A stretch of 64,000 bases of DNA from positions 992,001-1,056,000 of the forward strand of contig JAMKCF010000030.1 of assembly GCA_023634235.1 (NCBI GenBank). Direction: 5' to 3'. The position numbers were made by a program, and so were the translations under genes. Below, piece by piece: positions 1-11,229 of this stretch. The DNA comes from Pisaster brevispinus. Taxonomy: Eukaryota > Echinodermata > Asteroidea > Forcipulatida > Asteriidae. Numbering within the stretch: position 1 is the first letter of the stretch; each line of letters opens with the position of its first letter. The notes beneath the pieces were generated by a model, which was not told the DNA's origin, did no database searches, and saw nothing but the letters and a program-made list of their open reading frames with translations.

Positions 1-981
1 GTTTTGGGATTTGGCCATGTCCCCACACAGAAAAGGTATTCAGGGAAGTCTAGTCTAGAATGCTGCACCGTCAAATCGCACTTTTATTTTCGACCCCAAA
101 ATTCAAAATGGCGACAGTCAATTATTCCAAAAATTCGACCCCCTGTAACATGCCGATTTTTGGCGTTCACTTTTTGCGGACACCTCCGCCGATGGTGCTG
201 GTTCGAATTTGAAGACCGCAACGATTTTATTTCATGAATTATTGAGGTTTTTTGGGCAACAAAGATGGCGTCACCTGTTTGGTAGAAAGCTCCTAATTGC
301 CCAGGTTTTGGGATTTTGCCATATCCCCACACAGAAAAGGTCTTCAGGGAAGTCTAGTCTAGAATGCTGCACCGTCAAATTGCCTTTTTATTTTCGACTC
401 CAAAATTCAAAATGGCGACAGGGTACTACCTGTCAATTATTCCAAAAATTCGAACCCCGGTAACATGCCGTTTTTTGGCAATCAGTTTTTGCGGACACCT
501 CCTCCGATGATGCTGGTTCGAATTTGAAGACCGCAACGATTTTATTCCATGAATTATTGAGGTTTTTGGGGCAACAAAGATGGCGTCACTTTTTGGTAGA
601 AAGCTCCTAATTGCCCAGGTTTTTGGATTTGGCCATGTCCCCACACAGAAAAGGTCTTCAGGGAAGTCTAGTCTAGAATGCTGCACCGTCAAATCGCACT
701 TTTTTTTTCGACCCCAAAATTCAAAATGGCGACCTGTCAATTATTCCAAAAATTCGCCCCCCGGTAACATGCCGATTTTTGGCGATCACTTTTTGCGGAC
801 AACTCCGCCGATGGTGCTGGTTCGAATTTGAAGACCGCAACGATTTCATTCCATGAATTATTGAGGTTTTTGGGGCAACAAAGATGGCGTCACTTTTTGG
901 TAGAAAGCTCCTAATTGCCCAGGTTTTGGGATTTGGTCATGTCCCCACACAGAAAAGGTCTTCAGGGAAGTCTAGTCTAGA

Positions 982-1295
982 ATGCTGCACCGTCAAATCG
1001 CACTTTTATTTTCGACCCCCAAATTTAAAATGGCGACAGGGTACTACCTGTCAATTATTCAAAACATTCGACCCCCGGTAACATGCCGATTTTTGGCGAT
1101 CACTTTTTGCGGACACCTCCGCCGATGGTGCTGGTTCGAATTTGAAGACCGCAACGATTTTATTCCATGAATTATTGAGGTTTTTTGGGCAACAAAGATG
1201 GCGTCACTTTTCGGTAGAAAGCTCCTAATTGCCCAGGTTTTGGGATTTGGCCATGTCCCCACACAGAAAAGGTCTTCAGGGAAGTCTAGTCTAGA
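982..1295 (+). repeat. Representative family A monomer with internal landmarks
   Basis: A typical 314-bp monomer. Seen in order from its start: ATGCTGCACCG; a TTTATTTTCGACCCC stretch; CAAAATGGCGACAG (YY1-like word 1); a short dyad around GTAC (GACAGG..TACCTGTC); CCGATTTTTGGCGATCAC; GGTTCGAATTTGAAGACC; TTGAGGTTTTTTGGGCAAC; AAAGATGGCGTCAC (YY1-like word 2); AATTGCCCAGG; TCCCCACACAG; and the interrupted palindrome TCTAGTCTAGA. That palindrome contains an XbaI site, so XbaI should cut the array into a 314-bp ladder. CpGs are well kept (TTCGACC, GCGGACACCTCCGCCG). No polymerase, origin or protein signal is recognisable. Names of binding sites are inferred from motif match only. Confidence 0.8.
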
Positions 1296-3368
1296 ATGCT
1301 GCACCGTCAAATCGCACTTTTATTTTCGACCCCAAAATTCACAATGGCGACAGGGTACTACCTGTCAATTATTCCAAAAATTCGACCCCCTCTAACATGC
1401 CGATTTTTGGCGATCACTTTTTGCGGACACCTCCGCCGATGGTGCTGGTTCGAATTTGAAGACCGCAACGATTTTATTCCATGAATTATTGAGGGTTTTG
1501 GGGCAACAAAGATGGCGTCACTTTTTGGTAGAAAGCTCCTAATTGCCCAGGTTTTTGGATTTGGCCATGACCCCACACAGAAAAGGTCTTCAGGGAAGTC
1601 TAGTCTAGAATGATGCACCGTCAAATCGCACTTTTATTTTCGACCCCAAAATTCAAAATGGCGACAGGGTACTACCTGTCAATTATTCCAAAAATTCGAC
1701 CCCCTCTAACATGCCGATTTTTGGCGATCACTTTTTGCGGACACCTCCGCCGATGGTGCTGGTTCGAATTTGAAGACCTCAACGATTTTATTCCATGAAT
1801 TATTGAGTTTTTTGGGGCAACAAAGATGGCGTCACTTTTAGGTAGTAAGCTCCTTATTGCCCAGGTTTTGGGATATGGCCATGTCCCCACACAGAAAAGG
1901 CCTTCAGAGAAGTCTAGTCTAGAATGCTGCACCGTCAAATCGCACTTTTATTTTCGACCCCAAAATTCAAAATGGTGACAGGGTACTACTACCTGTCAAT
2001 TATTCCAAAAAGTCGACCCCGGTAACATGCCGATTTTTGGCGATCACTCTTTGCAGACACCTCCGCCGATGGTGCTGGTTCGAATTTGAAGACCGCAACG
2101 ATTTTATTCCGTGAATTATTGTTGTATTTTGGGCAACAAAGGTGGCGTCACTTTTTGGTAGAAAGCTCCTAATTGCCCAGGTTTTGTGATTTGGCCATGT
2201 CCCCACACAGAAAAGGTCTTCAGGGAAGTCTAGTCTAGAATGCTGCACCGTCAAATCGCACTTTTTTTTTCGACCCCAAAATTCAAAATGGCGACAGGGT
2301 ACTACCTGTCAATTATTCCAAAAATTCGACCCCGGTAACATGCCGTTTTTTGGCGATCACTTTTTGCGGACACCTCCGCCGATGGTGCTGGTTCGAATTT
2401 GAAGACCGCAACGATTTTTTTTCATGAATTATTGAGGTTTTTTGGGCAACAAAGATGGCGTCACTTTTTGGTAGAAAGCTCCTAATTGCCCAGGTTTTGG
2501 GATTTGGCCATGTCCCCACACAGAAAAGGTCTTCAGGGAAGTCTGGTCTAGAATGCTGCACCGTCAAATCGCACTTTTATTGTCGACCCCAAAATTCAAA
2601 ATGGCGACAGGGTACTACCTGTCAATTATTCCAAAAATTCGACACCCGGTAACATGCCGATTTTTGGCGATCACTTTTTGCGGACACCTCCGCCGATGGT
2701 GCTGGTTCGAATTTGAAGACCGCAACGATTTTATTCCATGAATTATTAAGTTTTTTTGGGCAACAAAGATGGCGTCACTTTTTGGTACAAAGCTCCTAAT
2801 TGCCCAGGTTTTGGCATTTGGCCATGTCCCCACACAGAAAAGGTCTTCAGGGAAGTCTAGTCTAGAATGCTGCACCGTCATATCGCACTTTTATTTTCGA
2901 CCCCAAAATTCAAAATGGCGACAGGGTACTACCTGTCAATTATTCCAAAAATTCGACCCCCGGTAACATGCCGATTTTTGGCGATCACTTTTTGCGGACA
3001 CCTCCGCCGATGGTGCTGGTTCGAATTTGAAGACCGCAACGATTTTATTCCATGAATTATTGAGGTTTTTAGGGCAACAAAGATGGCGTCACTTTTTGGT
3101 AGAAAGCTCCTAATTGCCCAGGTTTTTGGATTTGGCCATGTCCCCACACAGAAAAGGTCTTCAGGGAAGTCTAGTCTAGAATGCTGCACCGTCAAATCGC
3201 ACTTTTATTTTCGACCCCAAAATTCAAAATGGTGACAGGGTACTACCTGTCAATTATTCCAAAAATTCGACCCCCCGTAACATGCCGATTTATGGCGATC
3301 ACTTTTTGCGGACACCTCCGCCGATGGTGCTGGTTCGAATTTGAAGACCGCAACGATTTTATTCCATG

Positions 3369-4808
3369 AATTATTGAGGTTTTTTGGGCAACAAAAATGG
3401 CGTCACTTTTTGGTAGAAAGCTCCTAATTGCCCAGGTTTTTGGATTTGGCCATGACCCCACACAGAAAAGGTCTTCAGGGAAGTCTAGTCTGAATGATGC
3501 ACCGTCAAATCGCACTTTTATTTTCGACCCCAAAATTCAAAATGGTGACAGGGTACTACCTGTCAATTATTCCAAAAATTCGACCCTCTCTAACATGCCG
3601 ATTTTTGGCGATCACTTTTTGCGGACACCTCCGCCCATGGTGCTGGTTCGGATTTGAAGACCGCAACGATTTTATTCCATGAATTATTGAGTTTTTTTGG
3701 GCAACAAAGATGGCGTCACTTTTAGGTAGAAAGCTCCTGATTGCTCAGGATTTGGGATATGGCCATGTCCCCACACAGAAAAGGTCTCCAGAGAAGTCTA
3801 GTCGAGAATGCTGCACCGTCAAATCGCACTTTTATTTTCGACCACAAAATTCAAAATGGCGACAGGGTACTACCTGTCAATTATTCCAAAAATTCGACCT
3901 CCGGTAACATGCCGATTTTTGGCGATCACTTTTTGCGGACACCTCCGCCGATGGTGCTGGTTCGAATTTGAAGACCGCAACGATTTTATTCCATGAATTA
4001 TTGAGGTTTTTGGGGCAACAAAGATGGCGTCACTTTTTGGTAGAAAGCTCCTAATTGCCCAGGTTTTGGGTTTTGGCCATGTCCCCACACAGAAAAGGTC
4101 TTCAGGGAAGTCTAGTCTAGAATGCTGCACCGTCAAATCGCACTTTTATTTTCGACCCCAAAATTCAAAATGGCGACAGGGTACTACCTGTCAATTATTC
4201 CAAAAATTCGACCCCGGTAACATGCCGATTTTTGGCGATCACTTTTTGCGGACACCTCCGCCGATGGTGCTGGTTCGAATTTGAAGACCGCAACGATTTT
4301 ATTCCATGAATTATTGAGGTTTTTTGGGCAACAAAAATGGCGTCACTTTTTGGTAGAAAGCTCCTAATTGCCCAGGTTTTTGGATTTGGCCATGACCCCA
4401 CACAGAAAAGGTCTTCAGGGAAGTCTAGTCTGAATGATGCACCGTCAAATCGCACTTTTATTTTCGACCCCAAAATTCAAAATGGTGACAGGGTACTACC
4501 TGTCAATTATTCCAAAAATTCGACCCTCTCTAACATGCCGATTTTTGGCGATCACTTTTTGCGGACACCTCCGCCCATGGTGCTGGTTCGGATTTGAAGA
4601 CCGCAACGATTTTATTCCATGAATTATTGAGTTTTTTTGGGCAACAAAGATGGCGTCACTTTTAGGTAGAAAGCTCCTGATTGCTCAGGATTTGGGATAT
4701 GGCCATGTCCCCACACAGAAAAGGTCTCCAGAGAAGTCTAGTCGAGAATGCTGCACCGTCAAATCGCACTTTTATTTTCGACCACAAAATTCAAAATGGC
4801 GACAGGGT
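3369..4808 (+). repeat. Family A higher-order repeat, 940-bp (3-monomer) period
   Basis: A block of about 0.5 kb starting near 3369 recurs almost unchanged 940 bp later near 4309. It shares private variants: GGCCATGACCCC, AGTCTAGTCTGAATGATGC (the usual TCTAGA destroyed), TTCGACCCTCTC, CCGCCCATGG, GGTTCGGATTTG and CTCAGGATTTGGG. The copies stop matching near 3866/4806, where the second gains an extra TAC and a different CCCCCGTTAAC. This points to a recent three-monomer duplication inside A1. Confidence 0.85.
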
Positions 4809-6907
4809 ACTACTACCTGTCAATTATTCCAAAAATTCGACCCCCGTTAACATGCTGATTTTTGGCGATCACTTTTTGCGGACACCTCCGCCGATGGTGC
4901 TGGTTCGAATTTGAAGACCGCAACGATTTTATTCCATGAATTATTGAGGTTTTTTGGGCAACAAAGATGGCGTCACTTTTTGGTAGAAAGCTCCTAATTG
5001 CCCAGGTTTTGGGATTTGGCCATGTCCCCACACAGAAAAGGTCTTCAGGGAAGTCTAGTCTAGAATGCTGCACCGTCAAATCGCACTTTTATTTTCGACC
5101 CCAAAATTCAAAATGGTGACAGGGTACTACCTGTCAATTATTCCAAAAATTCGACCCCCGGTAACATGCCGATTTATGGCAATCACTTTTTGCGGACACC
5201 TCCGCCGATGGTGCTGGTTCGAATTTGAAGACCGCAACGATTTTATTCCGTGAATTATTGTTGTTTTTTGGGCAACAAAGGTGGCGTCACTTTTTGGTAG
5301 AAAGCTCCTAATTCCCCAGGTTTTGGGATTTGGCCATGTCCCCACACAGAAAAGGTCTTCAGGGAAGTCTAGTCTAGAATGCTACACCGTCAAATCGCAC
5401 TTTTATTTTCGACCCCAAAATTCAAAATGGTGACAGGGTACTACCTGTCAATTATTCCAAAAATTCGACCCCCGGTAACATGCCGATTTATGGCAATCAC
5501 TTTTTGCGGACACCTCCGCCGATGGTGCTGGTTCGAATTTGAAGACCGCAACGATTTTATTCCATGAATTATTGAGGTTTTTTGGGCAACAAAGATGGCG
5601 TCAATTTTTGGTAGAAAGCTCCTAATTGCCCAGGTTTTGGGATTTGGCCATGTCCCCACACAGAAAAGGTCTTCAGGGAAGTCAAGTCTAGAATGATGCA
5701 CTGTCAAATCGCACTTTTATTTTCGACCCCAAAATTCAAAATGGCGACAGGGTACTACCTGTCAATTATTCCAAAAATTCGACCCCCTCTAACATGCCGA
5801 TTTTTGGCGATCACTTTTTGCGGACACCTCCGCCGATGGTGCTGGTTCGAATTTGAAGACCGCAACGATTTTATTCCATGAATTATTGAGGTTTTTTGGG
5901 CAACAAAGATGGCGTCACTTTTTGGTAGAAAGCTCCTAATTGCCCAGGTTTTGGGATTTGGCCATGTCCCCACACAGAAAAGGTCTTCAGGGAAGTCTAG
6001 TCTAGAATGCTGCACCGTCAAATCGCACTTTTATTTTCGACCCCAAAATTCAAAATGGCGATAGGGTCAATTATTTGAAAAATTCGACCCCCGGTAACAT
6101 GCCGATTTTTTGCGGACACCTCCGCCGATGGAGCTGGTTCGAATTTGAAGACCGCAACGATTTTATTCCATGAATTATTGAGGTTTTTTGGGCAACAAAG
6201 ATGGCGTCACTTTTTGGTAGAAAGCTCCTAATTGCCCTGGTTTTGGGATTTGGCCATGTCCCCACACAGAAAAGGTCTTCAGGGAAGTCTAGTCTAGAAT
6301 GCTGCACCGTCAAATTGCACTTTTATTTTCGACCCCTAAATTCAAAATGGCGACATGGTACTACCTGTCAATTATTCCAAAAATTCGACCCCCGGTAACA
6401 TGCCGATTTTTGGCGATCACTTTTTGCGGACACCTCCGCCGATGGAGCTGGTTCGATATTGAAGACCGCAACGATTTTATTCCATGAATTATTGAGGTTT
6501 TTTTGGGCAACAAAGATGGCGTCACTTTTTGGTAGAAAGCTCCTAATTGCCCAGGTTTTGGGATTTGGCCATGTCCCCACACAGAAAAGGTCTTCAGGGA
6601 ATTCTAGTCTAGAATGCTGCACAGTCAAATCGCACTTTTATTTTCGACCCCAAAATTCAAAATGGCGACAGGGTCAATTATTCCAAAAGTTCGACCCCCG
6701 GTAACATGCCGATTTTTGGCGATCACTTTTTGCGGACACCTCCGCCGATGGTGCTGGTTAAAATTTGAAGACCGCAACGATTTTATTCCATGAATTATTG
6801 AGGTTTTTTGGGCAACAAAGATGGCGTCACTTTTTGGTAGAAAGCTCCTAATTGCCCAGGTTTTGGGATTTGGCCATGTCCCCACACAGAAAAGGTCTTC
6901 AGGGAAG

Positions 6908-6935
6908 TCTAGTCTAGACGGGCTTTTCAGATCCG
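6908..6935. other. Junction A1 to B1
   Basis: The A monomer runs normally to TCTAGTCTAGA (6908-6918). The next bases are CGGGCTTTTCAG of family B instead of the expected ATGCTGCACC. Two bases (GA) could belong to either side, so the breakpoint is fixed to 6917-6918. Compared with the other A-to-B junction, B has lost about 21 bp (CCAGTGGTATAAAACTTGTGC) just inside this junction. Confidence 0.9.
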
Positions 6936-7449
6936 ATGATGCCTTGGGGGGTGAAATGACCATCCTTATTTTGTCTTTGTCTCTTTGACAGCAAAAACGA
7001 GTTGAAGGTGTTTTGCGGGGGGTTTGTAGCGTCCCCGCTTGCTGGTCTTTTCCGGTGTGGACCCTGCCCTCATCGGCCGTGAAAGTCTAATTTTCGGATG
7101 AAGGGATACCTAAGGCAGAGTCAGGTATAAAAATCATCTCTCTAGCCCCCCTAGAACGAGAGTTATTCCCAATTTCACCTCAAATTTATTTTGGGCCATT
7201 ACCCCGGCCGGCGAGAACTTGCTTCGCAGCCGCCCCTGGAATTTTTCAATATCTCTTAGGGGTAGGCCTTACATGGCCGCTCGCCTCGCCTACAGAATCG
7301 TCAGAAACCCCAAATTCCTGGCAGAGATAGCATTTGAGACGGGCTATTCAGTGGTTTAAAACTTGGGCACATCTGATGTAGCCTTGGGGGTGAAATGACC
7401 ATCCTTATTTTGTCTTTGTCTCTTTGGCAGCAAAAACGAGTTGAAGGTG

Positions 7450-7658
7450 TTTTGCGGGGGGTTTGTAGCGTCCCCGCTTGCTGTTCTTTTCTGGTGTGAA
7501 ACCTGCCCTCGTCGGCCGTGAAAGTCTAATTTTCGGATGCAGGGATACCTTATGCAGAGTCAGGAAAAAAAATCATCTCTCTAGCCCCCCAGAACGAGAG
7601 TTATTCCCAATCTCACCTCATCATTGTCTCTTTGACAGCAAAGACGAGTTGAAGGTGT
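7450..7658 (+). repeat. Truncated family B monomer (~209 bp)
   Basis: Spacing between consecutive G-tract landmarks drops from about 443 to 209 bp. The sequence jumps from TTATTCCCAATCTCACCTCA directly to TCATTGTCTCTTTGACAGC, deleting the CCGGCCGGC-to-GAAATGACC part of the monomer. The same deletion type recurs near 14018, 24112, 30900, 33060, 35230, 36960 and 38690, so it is an inherited variant and not repeated accidents. Confidence 0.85.
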
Positions 7659-8348
7659 TTTGCGGGGGGTTTGTAGCGTCCCCTTTTGCTGGTCTTTTCT
7701 GGTGTGAAACCTGCTTTCATCGGCCGCAAAAGTCTAATTTGTTGATGCAGGGATACCTAAGGCACAGTCAGGTCAAAAATATTCATCTCTCTAGCCCCCC
7801 TAGAACGGGAGTTATTCCCAATTTCACCTCAAATTTATTTTGGGCCATTACCCCGGCCGGCGAGACCTTGCTTCGCAGCCGGGCCCTGGAATTTTTCAAT
7901 ATCTCTTAGGGGTAGGCCTAACATCCAGGCCGCTCGCCTCACCTACAGAATCGTCAGGAACCCCAAATTCATGGCAAAGATAGCCCTTGAGACGGGCTTT
8001 TCAGTGGTATAAAACTTGTGCAGATCCGATGATGCCTTAGTGGTGAAATGACCATCCTTATTTTGTCTTTGTCTCTTTGCTAGCAAAAACGAGTTGAAAG
8101 TGTTTTGCGGGGGGTTTGTAGCGTCCCCACTTGCTGGTCTTTTCCGGTGTGAAACCTGCCCTCATCGGCCGCAAAAGTCTAAATTGTGGATGCAGGGATA
8201 CCTAAGGCAGAGTCAGGTCAAAAATTCATCTCTCTAGCCCCCCTAGAACGGGAGTTATTCCCAATTTCACCTCAAATTTATTTTGGGGCATTACCCCGGC
8301 CGGCGAGATCTTGCTTCGCAGCCGGCCCCTGGAATTTTTCAATATCTC

Positions 8349-8365
8349 TTAGGGTTAGGCCTAAC
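8349..8365 (+). other. Telomere-like word plus palindrome in B monomer
   Basis: Here the B monomer reads TTAGGGTTAGGCCTAAC: almost two TTAGGG units followed head-to-head by CCTAAC, with a perfect 12-bp palindrome GTTAGGCCTAAC. Many other B monomers carry this variant (for example near 9688, 10128, 11457, 28750), while others read TTAGGGGTAGG or TTAGCGGTAGG. TTAGGG is the usual telomere unit of many animals. The motif is short and may be coincidence. Confidence 0.5.
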
Positions 8366-11229
8366 ATCCAGACCGCTCGCCTCGCCTACAGAATCGTCAG
8401 CAACCCCAAACTTATGGCAGAGATAGCCCTTGAGATGGGCTTTCCAGTGGTATAAAACTTGTGCAGATCCAATGATGCCTTTGTGGTGAAATGACCATCC
8501 TTATTTTGTCTTTGTCTCTTTGCTAGCAAAAACGAGTTGAAAGTGTTTTGCGGGGGGTTTGTAGCGTCCCCACTTGCTGGTATTTTCCGGTGTGAAACCT
8601 GCTTTCATCGGCCGCAAAAGTCTAATTTGTTGATGCAGGGATACCTAAGGCACAGTCAGGTCAAAAATATTCATCTCTCTAGCCCCCCTAGAACGGGAGT
8701 TATTCCCAATTTCACCTCAAATTTTCTTTGGGCCATTACCCCGGCCGGCGAGACCTTGCTTCGCAGCCGGGCCCTGGAATTTTTCAATATCTCTTAGGGG
8801 TAGGCCTAACATCCAGGCCGCTCGCCTCGCCTACAGAATCGTCAGCAACCCCAAATTCATGGCAAAGATAGCCCTTGAGACGGGCTTTCCAGTGGTATAA
8901 ACTTTGTGCAGATCCGATGATGCCTTAGTGGTGAAATGACCATCCTTATTTTGTCTTTGTCTCTTTGCTAGCAAAAACGAGTTGAAAGTGTTTTGCGGGG
9001 GGTTTGTAGCGTCCCCATTTGCTGGTATTTTCCGGTGTGAAACCTGCTTTCATCGGCCGCAAAAGTCTAATTTGTGGATGCAGGGATACCTAAGGCACAG
9101 TCAGGTCAAAAATATTCATCTCTCTAGCCCCCCTAGAACGGGAGTTATTCCCAATTTCACCTCAAATTTATTTTGGGCCATTACCCCGGCCGGCGAGACC
9201 TTGCTTCGCAGCCGGGCCCTGGAATTTTTCAATATCTCTTAGGGGTAGGCCTAACATCCAGGCCGCTCGCCTCGCTTACAGAATCGTCAGCAACCCCAAA
9301 TTCATGGCAATAATAGCCCTTGAGACGGGCTTTCCAGTGGTATAAAACTTGTGCAGATCCGATGATGCCTTGGGGGTGAAATGATCATCCTTATTTCGTC
9401 TTTGTCTCTTTGACAGCAAAAACGAGTTGAAAGTCTTTTGCGGGGGGTTTGTAGCGTCCCCACTTGCTGGTCTTTTCCGGTGTGAAACCTGCCGTCATCG
9501 GCCGCAAAAGTCTAATTTGTGGATGCAGGGATACCTAAGGCACAGTCAGGTCGAAAATTCATCTCTCTAGCCCCCCCTAGAACGGGAGTTATTCCCAATT
9601 TCACCTCAAATTTATTTTGGGCCATTACCCCGGCCGGCGAGACCTTGCTTCGCAGCTGGCCCCTGGAATTTTTCAATATCTCTTAGGGTTAGGCCTAACA
9701 TCCAGGCCGCTCGCCTCGCTTACAGAATCGTCAGCAACCCCAAATTCATGGCAACAATAGCCCTTGAGACGGGCTTTCCAGTGGTATAAAACTTGTGCAG
9801 ATCCGATGATGCCTTGGGGGTGAAATGATCATCCTTATTTTGTCTTTGTCTCTTTGACAGCAAAAACGAGTTGAAAGTCTTTTGCGGGGGGTTTGTAGCG
9901 TCCACACTTGCTGGTATTTTCCGGTGTGAAACCTGCCATCATCGGCTGCAAAAGTCTAATTTTCGGAGGCAGGGATACCTAAGGCAGAGTCAGGTCAAAA
10001 ATTCATCTCTCTAGCCCCCCTAGAACGGTAGTTATTCCCAATTTCACCTCAAATTTATTTTGGGCCATTACCCCGGCCGGCGAGACCTTGCTTCGCAGCT
10101 GGCCCCTGGAATTTTTCAATATCTCTTAGGGTTAGGCCTAACATCCAGGCCGCTCGCCTCGCCTACATAATCGTCAGCAACCCCAATTTCATGGCGAAGA
10201 TAGCCCTTGAGACGGGCTTTCCAGTGGTATAAACTTGTGCAGATCCAATGATGCCTTTGTGGTGAAATGACCATCCTTATTTTGTCTTTGTCTCTTTGCT
10301 AGCAAAAACGAGTTGAAAGTGTTTTGCGGGGGGTTTGTAGCGTCCCCACTTGCTGGTATTTTCCGGTGTGAAACCTGCCGTCATCGGCCGCAAAAATTTA
10401 ATTTGTGGATGCAGGGATACCTAAGGCACAGTCAGGTCAAAAATTCATCTCTCTAGCCCCCCTAGAACGGGAGTTATTCCCAATTTCACATCAAATTTAT
10501 TTTGGGCCATTACCCCGGCCGGCGAGACCTTGCTTCGCAGCTGGCCCCTGGAATTTTTCAATATCTCTTAGGGGTAGGCCTAACATCCAGGCCGCTCGCC
10601 TCGCTTACAGAATCGTCAGCAACCCCAAATTCATGGCAAAAATAGCCCTTGAGACGGGCTTTCCAGTGGTATAAAACTTGTGCAGATCCGATGATGCCTT
10701 GGGGGTGAAATGATCATCCTTATTTTGTCTTTGTCTCTTTGACAGCAAAAACGAGTTGAAAGTCTTTTGCGGGGGGTTTGTAGCGTCCCCACTTGCTGGT
10801 CTTTTCCGGTGTGAAACCTGCCCTCATCGGCCGCAAAAGTCTAATTTGTGGATGCAGGGATACCTAAGGCACAGTCAGGTCAAAAATTCATCTCTCTAGC
10901 CCCCCTAGAACGGGAGTTATTCCCAATTTCACCTCAAATTTATTTTGGGCCATTACCCCGGCCGGCGAGACCTTGCTTCGCAGCTGGCCCCTGGAATTTT
11001 TCAATATCTCTTAGGGGTAGGCCGAACATCGAGGCCGCTCGCCTCGCCTACAGAATCGTCAGCAACCCCAATTTCATGGCGAAGATAGCCCTTGAGACGG
11101 GCTTTCCAGTGGTATAAAACTTGTGCAGATCCAATGATGCCTTAGTGGTGAAATGACCATCCTTATTTTGTCTTTGTCTCTTTGCTAGCAAAAACGAGTT
11201 GAAAGTGTTTTGCGGGGGGTTTGTAGCGT

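Larger units (their letters stand above)
1..6918 (+). repeat. Satellite family A, block A1 (314-bp monomers)
   Basis: Tandem array of about 22 head-to-tail copies of a monomer of about 314 bp. The landmark TAGTCTAGAATGCTGCACC recurs near 680, 980, 1294 and 1608, then every 313-314 bp. Monomers differ by scattered substitutions and small indels, for example a 3-bp duplication making GTACTACTACC near 1985 and 4810, and loss of TACTACCTG near 6065 and 6672. The array is already under way at base 1, so its left end is outside the window. Short open frames of 60-90 codons occur once per monomer on both strands. They repeat because the DNA repeats: 314 is not divisible by 3, and no frame runs through successive monomers. 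Confidence 0.97.

Noticed and set aside
1130..1150. GGTTCGAATTTG in family A as a Pol III B-box, implying a tRNA-derived satellite
   Set aside because: Nine of eleven bases match, but no A-box lies at the right distance and no tRNA arm folds. The block-end monomers even lose the motif.
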